DNA from: an uncultured Paracoccaceae bacterium
GTDB taxonomy: Bacteria; Pseudomonadota; Alphaproteobacteria; Rhodobacterales; Rhodobacteraceae
Reading direction: 5' to 3'
Assembly (NCBI GenBank): GCA_947498985.1
Contig: CANMMF010000011.1
Span: 79,722 to 143,721, forward strand
DNA length: 64,000 nt
Position numbers and translations under genes: made by a program. The notes beneath the pieces are model-generated. The model saw only the letters and a list, made by a program, of their open reading frames with translations. It had not been told where the DNA came from and made no database searches. Positions 42,082-50,662 of this stretch are shown one piece after another; the stretch's first letter is position 1, and each line of letters starts with the position of its first letter.

Positions 42082-43419
42082 ATGAGCGCGCCCGCGCCCC
42101 AGACCCGGACCGAGGCCAGCGGCCTGCGCCATGCCCGCGAGCTGGAAGGCCATGTCACCTGGCTCGACACGTTCTCCGGCACCGCCCTTGGCGTGCTCGC
42201 CGTCGCGTCGGGCATCTACACCTATCTCGGCGTCTCCTCGCTGCTGGATGAAAACGGCGCGATGTCGGTATTTGCGGCCATCGCCTATTCGGTCGCGGTC
42301 TCCGTGGGCATCTTTGTCTTCTGGTCTTACCTGATGCGGCTTTTCCCGGCGGTGCGCACGGCCCGGGCGCGTGCCGGATTGCTCGGGGCGATGGGGCTCG
42401 GCAGCCTGGCCATCGTGGCCATGTCGTCCTGGCTCAACGCCGCGGCGCTGGCGGGATCGGCGGCGGTGGAGCAGCACCTTGCCGTGACGGTGCAGGACTA
42501 CCAGGGCAGCCTCGAGCGCGCGCATGAGGTGGCTCTTTCTGCCCAGGCGCTGGAACGCGACGTCGCGCGGGTCCGGCAAAGCTTTCAGGACCTGTCGGAA
42601 CAAGAGGCCGCGGGCGGTTTGTCGGGCCTTGCGGGGCGCGGCGCGGTCTTCCGCGTGCTGACCCAGAAATCCGAAGAGCTGGCCGCGCTCGAGACGCAGA
42701 TCGCCTCGCAGACCCCGCTGGTCGAGGCCGCCTTTGCCGAGGGCAACACCATCCTGTCGCGAATGCGCGCGCTGACGGTGGAGCCCGGCGCGGTCGAGGC
42801 CCGCTCGGTGGAATTCTCCGAAGCCGCGGTGCGCCTGCAAGGCCTGATCACCCGCCTGCGCCAGCTTTCGGTGGCACCTCTGGTCCAGCGCGCGGCGCAG
42901 GATCTCGCGGCGTCCGTGGTGCTGCCGGAGCTTGATGCCTCGACCGAGGCCAACCGCTCCAACCAATCCGCCACGATCACCTCGGTGCTCGAGGTTCTGG
43001 CGCAGCGCGCCACCACGCTGGAACGCGCCGCGCAGGACGTGATCGCGATGGAGCCCGCGCGCGATGTGCAATACACGCCTCTTTCGGCAGCGGATGCGGT
43101 GATCCTCTATGCGCGCAACTTCGTGCCAAGCTGGGCCGGGGCCGTCGCCATCGACCTTCTGCCCGCGGTTCTGGTCTTCATCCTCGCCATCACCCAGGCC
43201 GCCATCCGCGACGGGCGCGAGGGGGCCGCGGTCGAGGACACGCTGACCCTGGCCGAGCTGCGCGCGGCCCTGACTGCGCTGCGGGACGTCGAGACGGCGC
43301 GCGCGGCCTTGCCGGAACTGGAGGACGATCCCGACGACGCCAGCGAGGCGCCGCCAGACCCGCCGCCTGCCGCAAAGGACAGCGCCACCGTCGCCGCCCT
43401 GAAGGGCAAATCCGCATGA
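42082..43419 (+). CDS. Inner-membrane coiled-coil protein of unknown function
   Basis: 445 residues, with AAGGAG before the ATG. About three N-terminal membrane helices (FSGTALGVLAVASGIYTYLG, FAAIAYSVAVSVGIFVFW, LLGAMGLGSLAIVAM) are followed by a long Glu/Gln/Ala-rich helical region (about 140-330) likely to be periplasmic, a further helix (AVAIDLLPAVLVFILAITQA) and a cytoplasmic acidic Pro-rich tail. I do not recognise a family. It overlaps the ClpP-like protease gene by ATGA, so the two probably work together. Confidence 0.75.
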   Translation: MSAPAPQTRTEASGLRHARELEGHVTWLDTFSGTALGVLAVASGIYTYLGVSSLLDENGAMSVFAAIAYSVAVSVGIFVFWSYLMRLFPAVRTARARAGLLGAMGLGSLAIVAMSSWLNAAALAGSAAVEQHLAVTVQDYQGSLERAHEVALSAQALERDVARVRQSFQDLSEQEAAGGLSGLAGRGAVFRVLTQKSEELAALETQIASQTPLVEAAFAEGNTILSRMRALTVEPGAVEARSVEFSEAAVRLQGLITRLRQLSVAPLVQRAAQDLAASVVLPELDASTEANRSNQSATITSVLEVLAQRATTLERAAQDVIAMEPARDVQYTPLSAADAVILYARNFVPSWAGAVAIDLLPAVLVFILAITQAAIRDGREGAAVEDTLTLAELRAALTALRDVETARAALPELEDDPDDASEAPPDPPPAAKDSATVAALKGKSA

Positions 43420-44159
43420 CCGGTCGCACCGTCTCGCGTACGCTTTCCATCGTTCTGGTGTTCCAGCTGGCGATTGGCGCGCTGCTGGTTCTGGGCGACA
43501 TGCAGGTCTCTGCCCCGGCGCTGCCGGGTTTTGGCCCCGACGCCCCGCGCCTGACCGAACCGGTGCGTCCCGGCGACCAGCGCCGCCGCTTTGCGCCGGA
43601 ACGCGACCGCCCCGCCGTCACCCCGGCACGCAATGCAGGCCCCTTGCCCGACCGTCTGACGCTGACGCAGGTCGCCGACACGTGGCGGCTCGAAGGTGCC
43701 ATCGTCCCGGGCGATGCCGGTCGGATCATCACCCAACTTTCCGACGCGCCCGATCTGCCGGCAGAGCTGGTGCTGCAATCGCCGGGCGGCTCGGTGCAGG
43801 ACGCGCTGCAGCTTGGACGCTTCCTGCGCGACCGCGCCATCGGCACCCGCGTGCTGGCAGGTGAGATCTGCTACTCCGCCTGCCCTTACCTTCTGGCCGG
43901 GGGCCCCGAGCGCACCATCGCGGAGGGCGCCTCTGTCGGCGTGCATCAGCACAGTTTTGGCGAAAACACCTTCCTACCAGCCTTTCTGGCGGTCGAGGAC
44001 ATCCAGCGCGGGCAGGCGGAGGTGATGACCTATCTCGACGAGATGGGGATCGACCCGCTGGTGATGCAGCACGCCTTGTCCACGCCGGCGGACGAAATCT
44101 ACATTCTGCTGCCCGAGGAACTCCAGCGTTACGGGTTTGTCGCGGACCCGGACGCGTAG
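43416..44159 (+). CDS. Membrane-anchored periplasmic ClpP-like serine protease
   Basis: 247 residues. One N-terminal helix (IVLVFQLAIGALLVL) anchors the protein, a Pro/Arg-rich linker follows, then a ClpP/crotonase fold (about 85-245). The catalytic triad can be placed by comparison with ClpP: S154 in ICYSACPYLLAGG, H177 in GVHQH and D226 in PADEIYIL; LQSPGGSV is the oxyanion strand. No AAA+ partner is encoded here and the domain appears to be outside the cytoplasm. The gene is translationally coupled to the membrane protein before it. Confidence 0.78.
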   Translation: MTGRTVSRTLSIVLVFQLAIGALLVLGDMQVSAPALPGFGPDAPRLTEPVRPGDQRRRFAPERDRPAVTPARNAGPLPDRLTLTQVADTWRLEGAIVPGDAGRIITQLSDAPDLPAELVLQSPGGSVQDALQLGRFLRDRAIGTRVLAGEICYSACPYLLAGGPERTIAEGASVGVHQHSFGENTFLPAFLAVEDIQRGQAEVMTYLDEMGIDPLVMQHALSTPADEIYILLPEELQRYGFVADPDA

Positions 44160-44860
44160 CTATGCCGTTGGTGCATTTGGTCGGCGCGGGGTCGCCCGCC
44201 GGGTTCAGCTGCATTTGTCGGCTTCGAGCAGCGGGGCGTGTTTGTCGTTTGTGCCGTGGCTCAGCGCTGCAGAGGCTATGTGGCGGACATCTGCGCCTTG
44301 CCGCAACGCTGACAGGACTTGGCTGAGACGACGCGGCGCATGGATCCGTCGCAGCGCCATCCCACGGCTCGCAAAAGCGCTTCGCCCCAGCACACGCCAC
44401 CGTGACCCGGACCGGCTTTTCCGCCGCGTCCACACCCAGCAAATCCATCGAAATGCACACAAACCCTTGTCCTGCCCCCCTGCCCGTCTTATCTCCGGCT
44501 CAGGCGGGTTCTGCCCTTCTCGTGACACGGGTTCGTTCCGGTGGCCTTAAGCAAATCCGAGGGAGCTGGCTCTGGCGCGGTCGTGGCCGTGTTACCTGGC
44601 GCCCACCTGTAATAACAGGTCCTCGGGAATGCATAACCCACACGGTCGGCGTGGTTCCCGCCGCTTTTCCACAAATGTTATCTGAACGGCGTACCGGTCG
44701 CTTGCGTCGCCTTCGAGACACCTTCTGCCGGGCCAGACCGGCACCGCGCGACGCGTGACGGCCCGCCGGTCACGCCGCCTGAATCGCAATGAAAAACACC
44801 TGGATCGCGAATCGCCGCCTCAAATCACGGATTTCAAAGCGTTACATGATACGCGATGCA
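44160..44860. other. 700-bp stretch with no recognisable gene
   Basis: Open frames exist on both strands but none has a ribosome site, a domain or a family I recognise, and codon use looks unlike coding sequence. The only notable element is a 16-bp palindrome, ACCTGTAATAACAGGT, at 44605-44620. It may be a decayed gene or a regulatory zone. Confidence 0.5.
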
Positions 44861-45196
44861 TCAGGTATTTGGTCGGGCAACCTGAATTGGACGTTTGCGG
44901 CCTGCCGCGGCCACGGGCACACGCTCCACCTCACCGGTGATCTGCGGGCTGCGGGTGCCACCGCCGCCGGAAGACGGCTCTGCCATCCGCATCACCGCGA
45001 TGCCGAACTGCACGCCCGCAAAGACGATGCCGTTGAGCACCCAAAGAACGATCACCGCCATCATGCCGATGTCGGAATGCGTGACCAGATGCCAGAGATT
45101 GGCCACGTTGAACCACAAGAGCAGACCGACAAACGCTGCGGCAATCACAAACCCGATCACCACCTGACGGATGTATAGCCGAATGAGTTCTGGCAT
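44861..45196 (-). CDS. Small two-helix membrane protein
   Basis: 111 residues starting MPELIRLYIRQ, with GGAGGTG just upstream. Two hydrophobic helices (VVIGFVIAAAFVGLLLWF and GMMAVIVLWVLNGIVFAGV) and a basic Gly/Ser-rich cytoplasmic tail. It resembles short uncharacterised membrane proteins of Rhodobacterales. A long AT-rich gap (45197-45360) with repeated GTTAAG/GTTAAC motifs separates it from the divergent gene at 45361. Confidence 0.7.
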   Translation of the reverse strand: MPELIRLYIRQVVIGFVIAAAFVGLLLWFNVANLWHLVTHSDIGMMAVIVLWVLNGIVFAGVQFGIAVMRMAEPSSGGGGTRSPQITGEVERVPVAAAGRKRPIQVARPNT

Positions 45197-45360
45197 CGTC
45201 ACCTCCTGCCTTTTGTCCACATTCAAAATAGCGCATATACCGCTCCCGACAAGGGAGACCATATTGTGTCACATGTTAAGTTTACGTTAGGTTAAGACGT
45301 TAACTTATGCTTATCTGGTCCTCTGAGCCCACAAACGGGCCAGACGGGGGACAGGTTGAC

Positions 45361-45645
45361 ATGACAGTTTGCACAGTTTCGCACTGGACGGCCACCGAGT
45401 GGACGGACGAGATGGAAGACATCGCACGCAACAAGTTCGTGCCGATGATCATGGGGGTCGGCGCCTCCCGCGTGCAGATGATCCGCACCGGCGACCTGAC
45501 GTTCTGCGTCGTGACCGAATATGCCGACGAAGCCACCGCCAGTGCCGCGCAGGACCGCATCACCGCGATTCGCGGACAGGCGACCGAAGAGCTCCCCATG
45601 CAAATGGATTCAAGTCACAGCGGCGCGGTTTTCGCCTCCGGGTGA
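45361..45645 (+). CDS. Hypothetical protein, dimeric alpha/beta-barrel-like
   Basis: 94 residues starting MTVCTVSHWTATEW. Predicted alternating strands and helices (FVPMIMGVGASRVQMIRTG, FCVVTEYADEATASAAQDR) suggest a small ferredoxin-like ABM-type barrel as in antibiotic monooxygenase-like proteins. No catalytic residues can be named. The ribosome site is weak. A strong terminator follows, which supports expression. Confidence 0.65.
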   Translation: MTVCTVSHWTATEWTDEMEDIARNKFVPMIMGVGASRVQMIRTGDLTFCVVTEYADEATASAAQDRITAIRGQATEELPMQMDSSHSGAVFASG

Positions 45646-45656
45646 GCGCCGCCGCG

Positions 45657-45702
45657 ACCGGCCCCAATGCCCGAGTGCTCCCCGGGCGGGGCCGGTCCTT
45701 TT
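45657..45702 (+). terminator. Rho-independent terminator
   Basis: 9-bp perfect stem ACCGGCCCC/GGGGCCGGT (45657-45665 with 45688-45696), with an inner GCCCG/CGGGC pairing, followed by CCTTTTG. It ends the gene at 45361; the convergent nusB ends 37 bases further on. Confidence 0.82.
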
Positions 45703-45738
45703 GCCAACCTGCCGGCGACCGGTACGGAAATCTGTTGC

Positions 45739-46212
45739 TCAGAACGCCTCCGGCCGCGCCTCACGCGCCATGTGGTCGAGCACGGCGTTCACAAAGCTCG
45801 GCTCCTTGCCCTCGGGGAAAAACGCGCGGGCAACATCGACATATTCGACAATCACCACTTTCGGAGGGGTCGCCGCATCGCCCACGAACTCCGCCCCCGC
45901 CGCCCGGAAGAGCGCGCGCAAGGTCGGGTCGATCCGGTCGATCTTCCACTTGGCGACAATCGCACGGTCGGTCATCTGGTCGATCTTGGCCTGCCAGCGC
46001 ACCACGTCGTCGAGGATCCCGGCAAAGAGCGTGATGTCGCCATCCAGCATCTCTTCGCCCTCGTCCACCTCCGCACCGAACCGGAAGTCCAGAAACTCGC
46101 GTTTGACCTTGTCCGCGGCCTGTCCCGACTGCTCCATCTGAAACAGCGCCTGCACCGCGTAGAGCCGCGAAGCGCTCTTCATCTTGCGTTTTTGATTGCC
46201 CGACAAGGTCAT
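45739..46212 (-). CDS. nusB: Transcription antitermination factor NusB
   Basis: 157-residue all-helical NusB, which binds boxA RNA with NusE in rRNA antitermination. Typical stretches: SASRLYAVQALFQME near the N terminus, then IDRIDPTLRALFRAA and VVIVEYVDVARAFF. Its ATG overlaps the ribH stop (ATGA). The ribB-ribH-nusB order is conserved in alphaproteobacteria. Confidence 0.95.
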   Translation of the reverse strand: MTLSGNQKRKMKSASRLYAVQALFQMEQSGQAADKVKREFLDFRFGAEVDEGEEMLDGDITLFAGILDDVVRWQAKIDQMTDRAIVAKWKIDRIDPTLRALFRAAGAEFVGDAATPPKVVIVEYVDVARAFFPEGKEPSFVNAVLDHMAREARPEAF

Positions 46213-46760
46213 GCGACGTCCGGCCCCTTGGCCTCACCGGCAATGCGGTATTCATCGGCGGCGGGCTTGAAGCCCACCCCCTTGCGCGCCGCGCCGAACT
46301 TGCGGACGATGGCGATGAGGTGCAGCGCCGCCGCCGCCGCCCCGCCGCCCTTGTTCTGGCCATCCGCCTCGGCACGCACGCGGGCCTGCTCGTAGTTCTC
46401 GACCGTCAGAATGCCGTTGCCGATGCAGAGCCCCTGCAGCCCAAGCAGCGTCAGCCCGCGGCTGCTGTCGTTGCAGACCGTGTCGTAATGCGTTGTTTCG
46501 CCACGGATAATGCAGCCCAGCGCCACATAGCCGTCGAAATGGCCCAGACGCTCGGCGATGCCGATGGCGGTGGGCACTTCAAGCGCGCCGGGCACCTCGA
46601 TCAGCTCATATGTGCCGCCCGCGGCCTCGATCTCGGCGCGGGCACCGGCGACAAGCTGGTCGGCGATGTCCTTGTAGTAAGGCGCCACGCAGATCAGCAG
46701 CTTGACCGGTTTGTCAAACGCCGCCCGCGGCAGCGTGTAGTGGGTTTCCGAGGATGCCAT
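46209..46760 (-). CDS. ribH: 6,7-dimethyl-8-ribityllumazine synthase
   Basis: Penultimate step of riboflavin synthesis, condensing the RibB product with the pyrimidine. It has 183 residues; motifs: VPGALEVPTAI, ALGCIIRGETTHYD (catalytic His) and GNGILTVENYEQA. The ATG overlaps the ribB stop by one base. It sits in a tight operon with ribB upstream and nusB downstream. Confidence 0.95.
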   Translation of the reverse strand: MASSETHYTLPRAAFDKPVKLLICVAPYYKDIADQLVAGARAEIEAAGGTYELIEVPGALEVPTAIGIAERLGHFDGYVALGCIIRGETTHYDTVCNDSSRGLTLLGLQGLCIGNGILTVENYEQARVRAEADGQNKGGGAAAAALHLIAIVRKFGAARKGVGFKPAADEYRIAGEAKGPDVA

Positions 46761-47887
46761 CAGCCAAGCTCCGATATCTTGCGGGTGCCGACGATCTCGA
46801 GCCCGTAAGCGTCGAGCCCCACCACCTTGGGTGTGGGCGAATTGGTCAGCAGGATCAGTTTCGAGAGACCCAGAGAGGACAGGATCTGCGCGCCCAGCCC
46901 GTATTGGCGCAGCGTTTTCGGGCTGACCTCGTCTGCTACGTCGAGCTTCATCGACGTGTCGCGCAAGAGCACGACAACCCCGCGGCCCTCGGCGGCCACC
47001 ACTTCCATCGCGTGCTGGAACTCATGCGCGCGCCCGGCGGGCCCGGTGCCCACGACATCCAGCATCGGATCCATCGCGTGCATCCGCACCAGCACCGGAT
47101 CGTCACCGGAAATATCGCCCTTCGTCAGCACGATATGCTCGTCGCCATGGGTCTCGTCGGTATAGATGCGCATCTGCCAGTCACCGCCGAACTCGGAGGC
47201 CACCGTCTCTTCCTTGCGCACGCGCACCAGATTGTCGTGGCGGCGGCGATAGGCGATGAGATCGGAGATCGTGCCGATCTTGAGCCCGTGACGCTGCGCG
47301 AAGGCCACCAGTTCCGGCAGCCGCGACATGGAGCCGTCATCGTTCATGATCTCGCAGATCACGCCCGCCGGGTTGAGCCCGGCCAGACGCGCTACATCGA
47401 CCGCCGCCTCCGTATGACCCGCCCGCACCAGCACGCCGCCATTGCGCGCGCGCAGCGGGAAGACATGGCCCGGCGTCGCGATATCCGCAGGCCCCTTGGC
47501 GCTGTCGATGGCGACCTGGATCGTGCGCGCCCGGTCGGCGGCGGAAATGCCGGTGGTCACGCCCTCGCGCGCCTCGATAGAGGTCGTGAACGCGGTCTCA
47601 TGACGCGAGGAATTGTTCGTCGACATCAGTTGCAGGCCCAGATCCTCGATCCGGCCCGAGGTCATCGCCAGGCAAATCAGACCGCGCCCGTAAAGCGCCA
47701 TGAAGTTGACCACATCCGGGCTCGCCCATTGCGCGGGGATCACCAGATCGCCCTCGTTTTCGCGGTCCTCGTGATCGACAAGAATGAAGATCCGGCCATT
47801 GCGCGCGTCATCGATGATCTCTTCCACCGAAGAGATCGCGTCGCGCCAGTCATCTTCCACCGGGCCCGGGGTCTCGTAGTCAGCCAT
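46760..47887 (-). CDS. ribB: 3,4-dihydroxy-2-butanone-4-phosphate synthase with degenerate GTP cyclohydrolase II domain (RibBX)
   Basis: 375 residues from the MADYETPG start at 47887. The N-terminal RibB domain is intact: [40 protein letters not shown] and [17 protein letters not shown]. The C-terminal half aligns with GTP cyclohydrolase II but lacks the zinc Cys cluster (C-X10-C-X-C), the segment reading [12 protein letters not shown] instead. This is the RibBX variant reported from many proteobacteria, where cyclohydrolase activity comes from another gene. No FMN riboswitch is seen in the gap 47888-48079. Confidence 0.92.
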   Translation of the reverse strand: MADYETPGPVEDDWRDAISSVEEIIDDARNGRIFILVDHEDRENEGDLVIPAQWASPDVVNFMALYGRGLICLAMTSGRIEDLGLQLMSTNNSSRHETAFTTSIEAREGVTTGISAADRARTIQVAIDSAKGPADIATPGHVFPLRARNGGVLVRAGHTEAAVDVARLAGLNPAGVICEIMNDDGSMSRLPELVAFAQRHGLKIGTISDLIAYRRRHDNLVRVRKEETVASEFGGDWQMRIYTDETHGDEHIVLTKGDISGDDPVLVRMHAMDPMLDVVGTGPAGRAHEFQHAMEVVAAEGRGVVVLLRDTSMKLDVADEVSPKTLRQYGLGAQILSSLGLSKLILLTNSPTPKVVGLDAYGLEIVGTRKISELG

Positions 47888-48079
47888 GTCGCCTCCAGAC
47901 GTCTCTTGCGCGCGGGATAAGCCAGCGCGGCGGTAAAGGCCAGAGCCATCGGGCCCAAAACGCGCCGTCAGCCCCCGGTACACGGCGCACGCCGCCCGCC
48001 CCGCCCCGGTTTCCGTGGACCGCAAATTTCGCCGCCGGAGGCTCCGGCCGGTGTCCCCGGGTGCCGGCCCCCGCGGAGT

Positions 48080-48433
48080 CTAGTCGAAGATGTCCTCGAT
48101 CACGTCAAACGCCTCCTCGAAGAACCGTTTGGTCAGGCTCTTGCGGCGCTTCTTCTTGCGGTTTCGCGGCGGGGCGCCCAGTGCCTTGCGCTCCCAATCG
48201 GCCAGATCATCCGTCCCCGCATAGGTCGGCACGGGGCTGCGGGCATGCGGCCGTGCGGTGCGCGCGCCCTTGCGGCTGCCTTTCTCGACCGCGTCGCTGC
48301 GCAGCATCTTGAGATTGTGCAACGGCGCCCCGCAGGCCGAACAGCTCAACTCGTGACGGTCGCGCCCGGTCAGAACCAGCGCCGCGCGGGTTCCGCAAAA
48401 ACAGCAGGTGGCGATCTTGGTTCCGTGGGGCAA
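48080..48433 (-). CDS. Zinc-ribbon protein of unknown function
   Basis: 117 residues from a TTG start preceded by GGAGAG; no ATG or GTG fits. Two CxxC knuckles (CCFCG and CSACG) form a zinc ribbon in the first 40 residues. A basic Arg/Lys-rich linker (RNRKKKRRK) and a short acidic helix EEAFDVIEDIFD follow. Similar short ribbon proteins occur in Rhodobacterales. A nucleic-acid or ribosome role is possible but not shown. Confidence 0.72.
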   Translation of the reverse strand: MPHGTKIATCCFCGTRAALVLTGRDRHELSCSACGAPLHNLKMLRSDAVEKGSRKGARTARPHARSPVPTYAGTDDLADWERKALGAPPRNRKKKRRKSLTKRFFEEAFDVIEDIFD

Positions 48434-48593
48434 GGCGTCTCTCCGTCTTCTGTCGCCGCAATATCGGAGTGTCGCGCCCACAGCGCAAGACCGGCGCGGC
48501 GAGATGCAGCAGGACGCAACGCACGCTGGTCCACTTGCCAAGCGCAGCCTGCGCGGGCAGCCTTGCTGGCAGACACACGCCCAAGGAGTTCCC

Positions 48594-49490
48594 ATGCCGC
48601 CCGTCGCCGCCCCCACAGCCGAAGGTCTGCCGTTCCGTATCAGCCTCGAGGCCGCGAACCGCGCCGTGGGGATGATCGCGCTCGGGCTGCCATTCGTGCT
48701 CTTTACCGTCGGGCTGCTCGGCATCGGCTGCGGCGGTCTCGATTCGATCAGCCATTATTACTACACACCTCTGGGCGGCGATCTGTTCACCGGAGCGCTC
48801 TTCATCATCGGTGTCGTGATGGCGTTTTTCTACAAGCTGCCCCGCGACGCGCAGGGACGGGTGATCGAGGTACGCGCCTATCGCGGTCACGGCATCTGGG
48901 ATTTCCGGGCCGCACGGATCGCCGGTCTGATGGCCTTTCTCGTGGCGCTCTTCCCGACCAGCGCACCCGGTTGCGAACGCTATGCAGGCGGCACCGCGCG
49001 GGCCTTTCTCACCGACATGCAGGGCGTGCGCGCGGACGGTACGGTGACCGGCCTGCCCGGCTTCGATTTCCTCGCCGCCACCGGCTGGCCGGACGCGTTG
49101 CTGGGCTGGCTGCATTATGGCGCGGCGGGGGTGATGTTTGCGGTACTGGCCTGGTTTTCGCTGGTGGTCTTCCCGCGGGTGCAGATCGAAGATGCCGAAC
49201 CGATCACCCGCGGCTCGCCGAAATGGACGCGCAACCTGCTCTACCGGATCTGCGGCGCCGTGATCGTCGTCGCGATGCTCGCCATCGCATGGAAAGAACT
49301 CTTCCTGCCGCAGGGCAGCGCCGGGCGCGCGCTCTGGAACCACGCGAACCTGACCTTCTGGGCGGAATACGCCGCACTCATGGCCTTCGGCCTCAGCTGG
49401 AGCGTGAAGGGGCGCATTTTCAACGCGCTGCGCGACCCCGGCGATCTTGACCCGAAAGCCGCTGCCGCCGCTCAGGCGCGGGCCGCGTAA
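48594..49490 (+). CDS. Multi-spanning membrane protein of unknown function
   Basis: 298 residues, with AAGGAG before the ATG. About six hydrophobic helices (e.g. GMIALGLPFVLFTVGLLGIG, GALFIIGVVMAFFY, AAGVMFAVLAWFSLVVF, ICGAVIVVAMLAIAW). A short cytoplasmic loop after helix 2 is basic. I do not recognise a transporter signature. The 3' end overlaps the convergent rlmB by 19 bases. Confidence 0.72.
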   Translation: MPPVAAPTAEGLPFRISLEAANRAVGMIALGLPFVLFTVGLLGIGCGGLDSISHYYYTPLGGDLFTGALFIIGVVMAFFYKLPRDAQGRVIEVRAYRGHGIWDFRAARIAGLMAFLVALFPTSAPGCERYAGGTARAFLTDMQGVRADGTVTGLPGFDFLAATGWPDALLGWLHYGAAGVMFAVLAWFSLVVFPRVQIEDAEPITRGSPKWTRNLLYRICGAVIVVAMLAIAWKELFLPQGSAGRALWNHANLTFWAEYAALMAFGLSWSVKGRIFNALRDPGDLDPKAAAAAQARAA

Positions 49491-50245
49491 AGCGCCACGG
49501 CTGCCGCATTGGAGACATTGAGAGAGCCGAACGCGCCCGACGCATCGATCCGCACCAGCGCATCCACGCTGTCTTTTGTCTTGGGCCGCAAGCCGGGGCC
49601 CTCGGCACCCAGCACCAGCGCCACCGCGCGGTCGCGCCGCCCCTCGATGGCCGTCTCGATCGTCTGCCCGGCCTCGCCATCGAGCCCGAGCACCAGATAT
49701 CCCATGGATTGCAGCGCGCCGATGGTGTCGGCAAGGTTGCGTTCGCGCAGATAGGGCTGCCGCTCCAGCGCGCCGGAGGCGGTCTTGGCCAGCGCGCCGG
49801 TTTCGGGCGCCGAATGGTGCCGCGTGCCGATCACGGCGCGGGCGCCCAGCACTTCGGCCGAGCGCAGGATCGCGCCGACATTATGCGGATCCGTGACCCG
49901 GTCGAGCAACACCAGCCGGGCCGGTCCCTCTGCCAGCGCCACATCCTCGAGCCGCCCCCAGTCGAGCGGTTTGACCTCCAGTGCCGCGCCCTGGTGCACA
50001 GAGCCGGGATCGAGCGGCGCGCTGAAGCGGCGCGGCTCCTCGATCTCGGCCTCGATACCCGCTGCCGCGACCGCCTCTTTCAGCTTGTCTGCGGCGTTGG
50101 GAGTGAGGATCAGCCGCAGCTTCTCGCGGGCCGGGTTCTCCAGCGCATCGCGCACCGCGTGCAGCCCGAAAAGCCACACGGTCGCCGCCGCCGAGGCCTT
50201 TTTCGCCTGCTCTTTTTCCACCACCCATTTCGGTTTTCTGGCCAT
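49472..50245 (-). CDS. rlmB: 23S rRNA 2'-O-ribose methyltransferase (RlmB/TrmH family)
   Basis: 257-residue SPOUT methyltransferase, most likely acting on G2251 of 23S rRNA. A substrate-binding domain (WLFGLHAVRDALENP) precedes the knotted SAM domain: LLDRVTDPHNVGAILRSAE, ALVLGAEGPGLR and SLNVSNAAAVALY. It lies upstream of tRNA-Tyr on the opposite strand. Confidence 0.92.
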   Translation of the reverse strand: MARKPKWVVEKEQAKKASAAATVWLFGLHAVRDALENPAREKLRLILTPNAADKLKEAVAAAGIEAEIEEPRRFSAPLDPGSVHQGAALEVKPLDWGRLEDVALAEGPARLVLLDRVTDPHNVGAILRSAEVLGARAVIGTRHHSAPETGALAKTASGALERQPYLRERNLADTIGALQSMGYLVLGLDGEAGQTIETAIEGRRDRAVALVLGAEGPGLRPKTKDSVDALVRIDASGAFGSLNVSNAAAVALYAARA

Positions 50246-50374
50246 GTCGCGCGCCTTTCGAAGCTGCGCCCTGCCTTGCCTGTCGGGGCGGTCAAGAGCA
50301 AGGGAATTTCGCCTTGACGTGTCGCAGGCCCGATTGTAATCACCCCTTCACGCCGGGCCCGCCCGGCGCCCGGT

Positions 50375-50458
50375 GGGCGACAGGCCGCAAGGTGTGGCAG
50401 GGGACTGTAACTCCCTCGCGGAGACGCACGCTTGGTTCGATTCCAAGGTCGCCCACCA
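50375..50458 (+). tRNA. tRNA-Tyr (GTA)
   Basis: Class II tRNA with a long variable arm, CCA encoded. Acceptor GGGCGAC pairs with GTCGCCC, the anticodon loop is CTGTAAC (GTA), and the T arm is CTTGG-TTCGATT-CCAAG. Its 3' end also serves as the left copy of a 13-bp direct repeat. Confidence 0.93.
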
Positions 50459-50459
50459 T
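50447..50459. repeat. Left copy of att-like direct repeat (tRNA-Tyr 3' end)
   Basis: GGTCGCCCACCAT, the acceptor end of tRNA-Tyr including CCA, is repeated exactly at 52606-52618. Duplication of a tRNA 3' end is the usual mark of tyrosine-recombinase integration. No integrase gene is present. Confidence 0.55.
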
Positions 50460-50482
50460 CCCGCACTTCGGGGCTGAAAAAT

Positions 50483-50518
50483 CCGCTGACACCTTGAATG
50501 GAAAGGTGATTTCAGCGG
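50483..50518. terminator. Two-step hairpin after tRNA-Tyr
   Basis: CCGCTGA/TCAGCGG and CACCTT/AAGGTG are stacked with a 3-nt bulge around GAATGGA. It begins 25 bases after the tRNA. It may end tRNA transcription, although no clear U-run follows. Confidence 0.45.
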
Positions 50519-50662
50519 TTCGACAACCTTCATTCCGGCTATAGCGAAGTGGCTCTGCGAAGGTCAGACGCAGCACTGTTTGCTGCATCGAAAATTCATT
50601 TTTTGTAAGGATTCAAAGGGTTTGTCAGGAACTGAATAGCCGGTTCGATAAATTCAGACAGG

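Noticed and set aside
44205..44528. Minus-strand 107-codon gene
   Set aside because: No ribosome site and no recognisable domain, and alternative frames look equally coding-like.
47888..48079. FMN riboswitch upstream of ribB
   Set aside because: No AGGGTGAAATTC-type conserved core is found on the minus strand in this gap.
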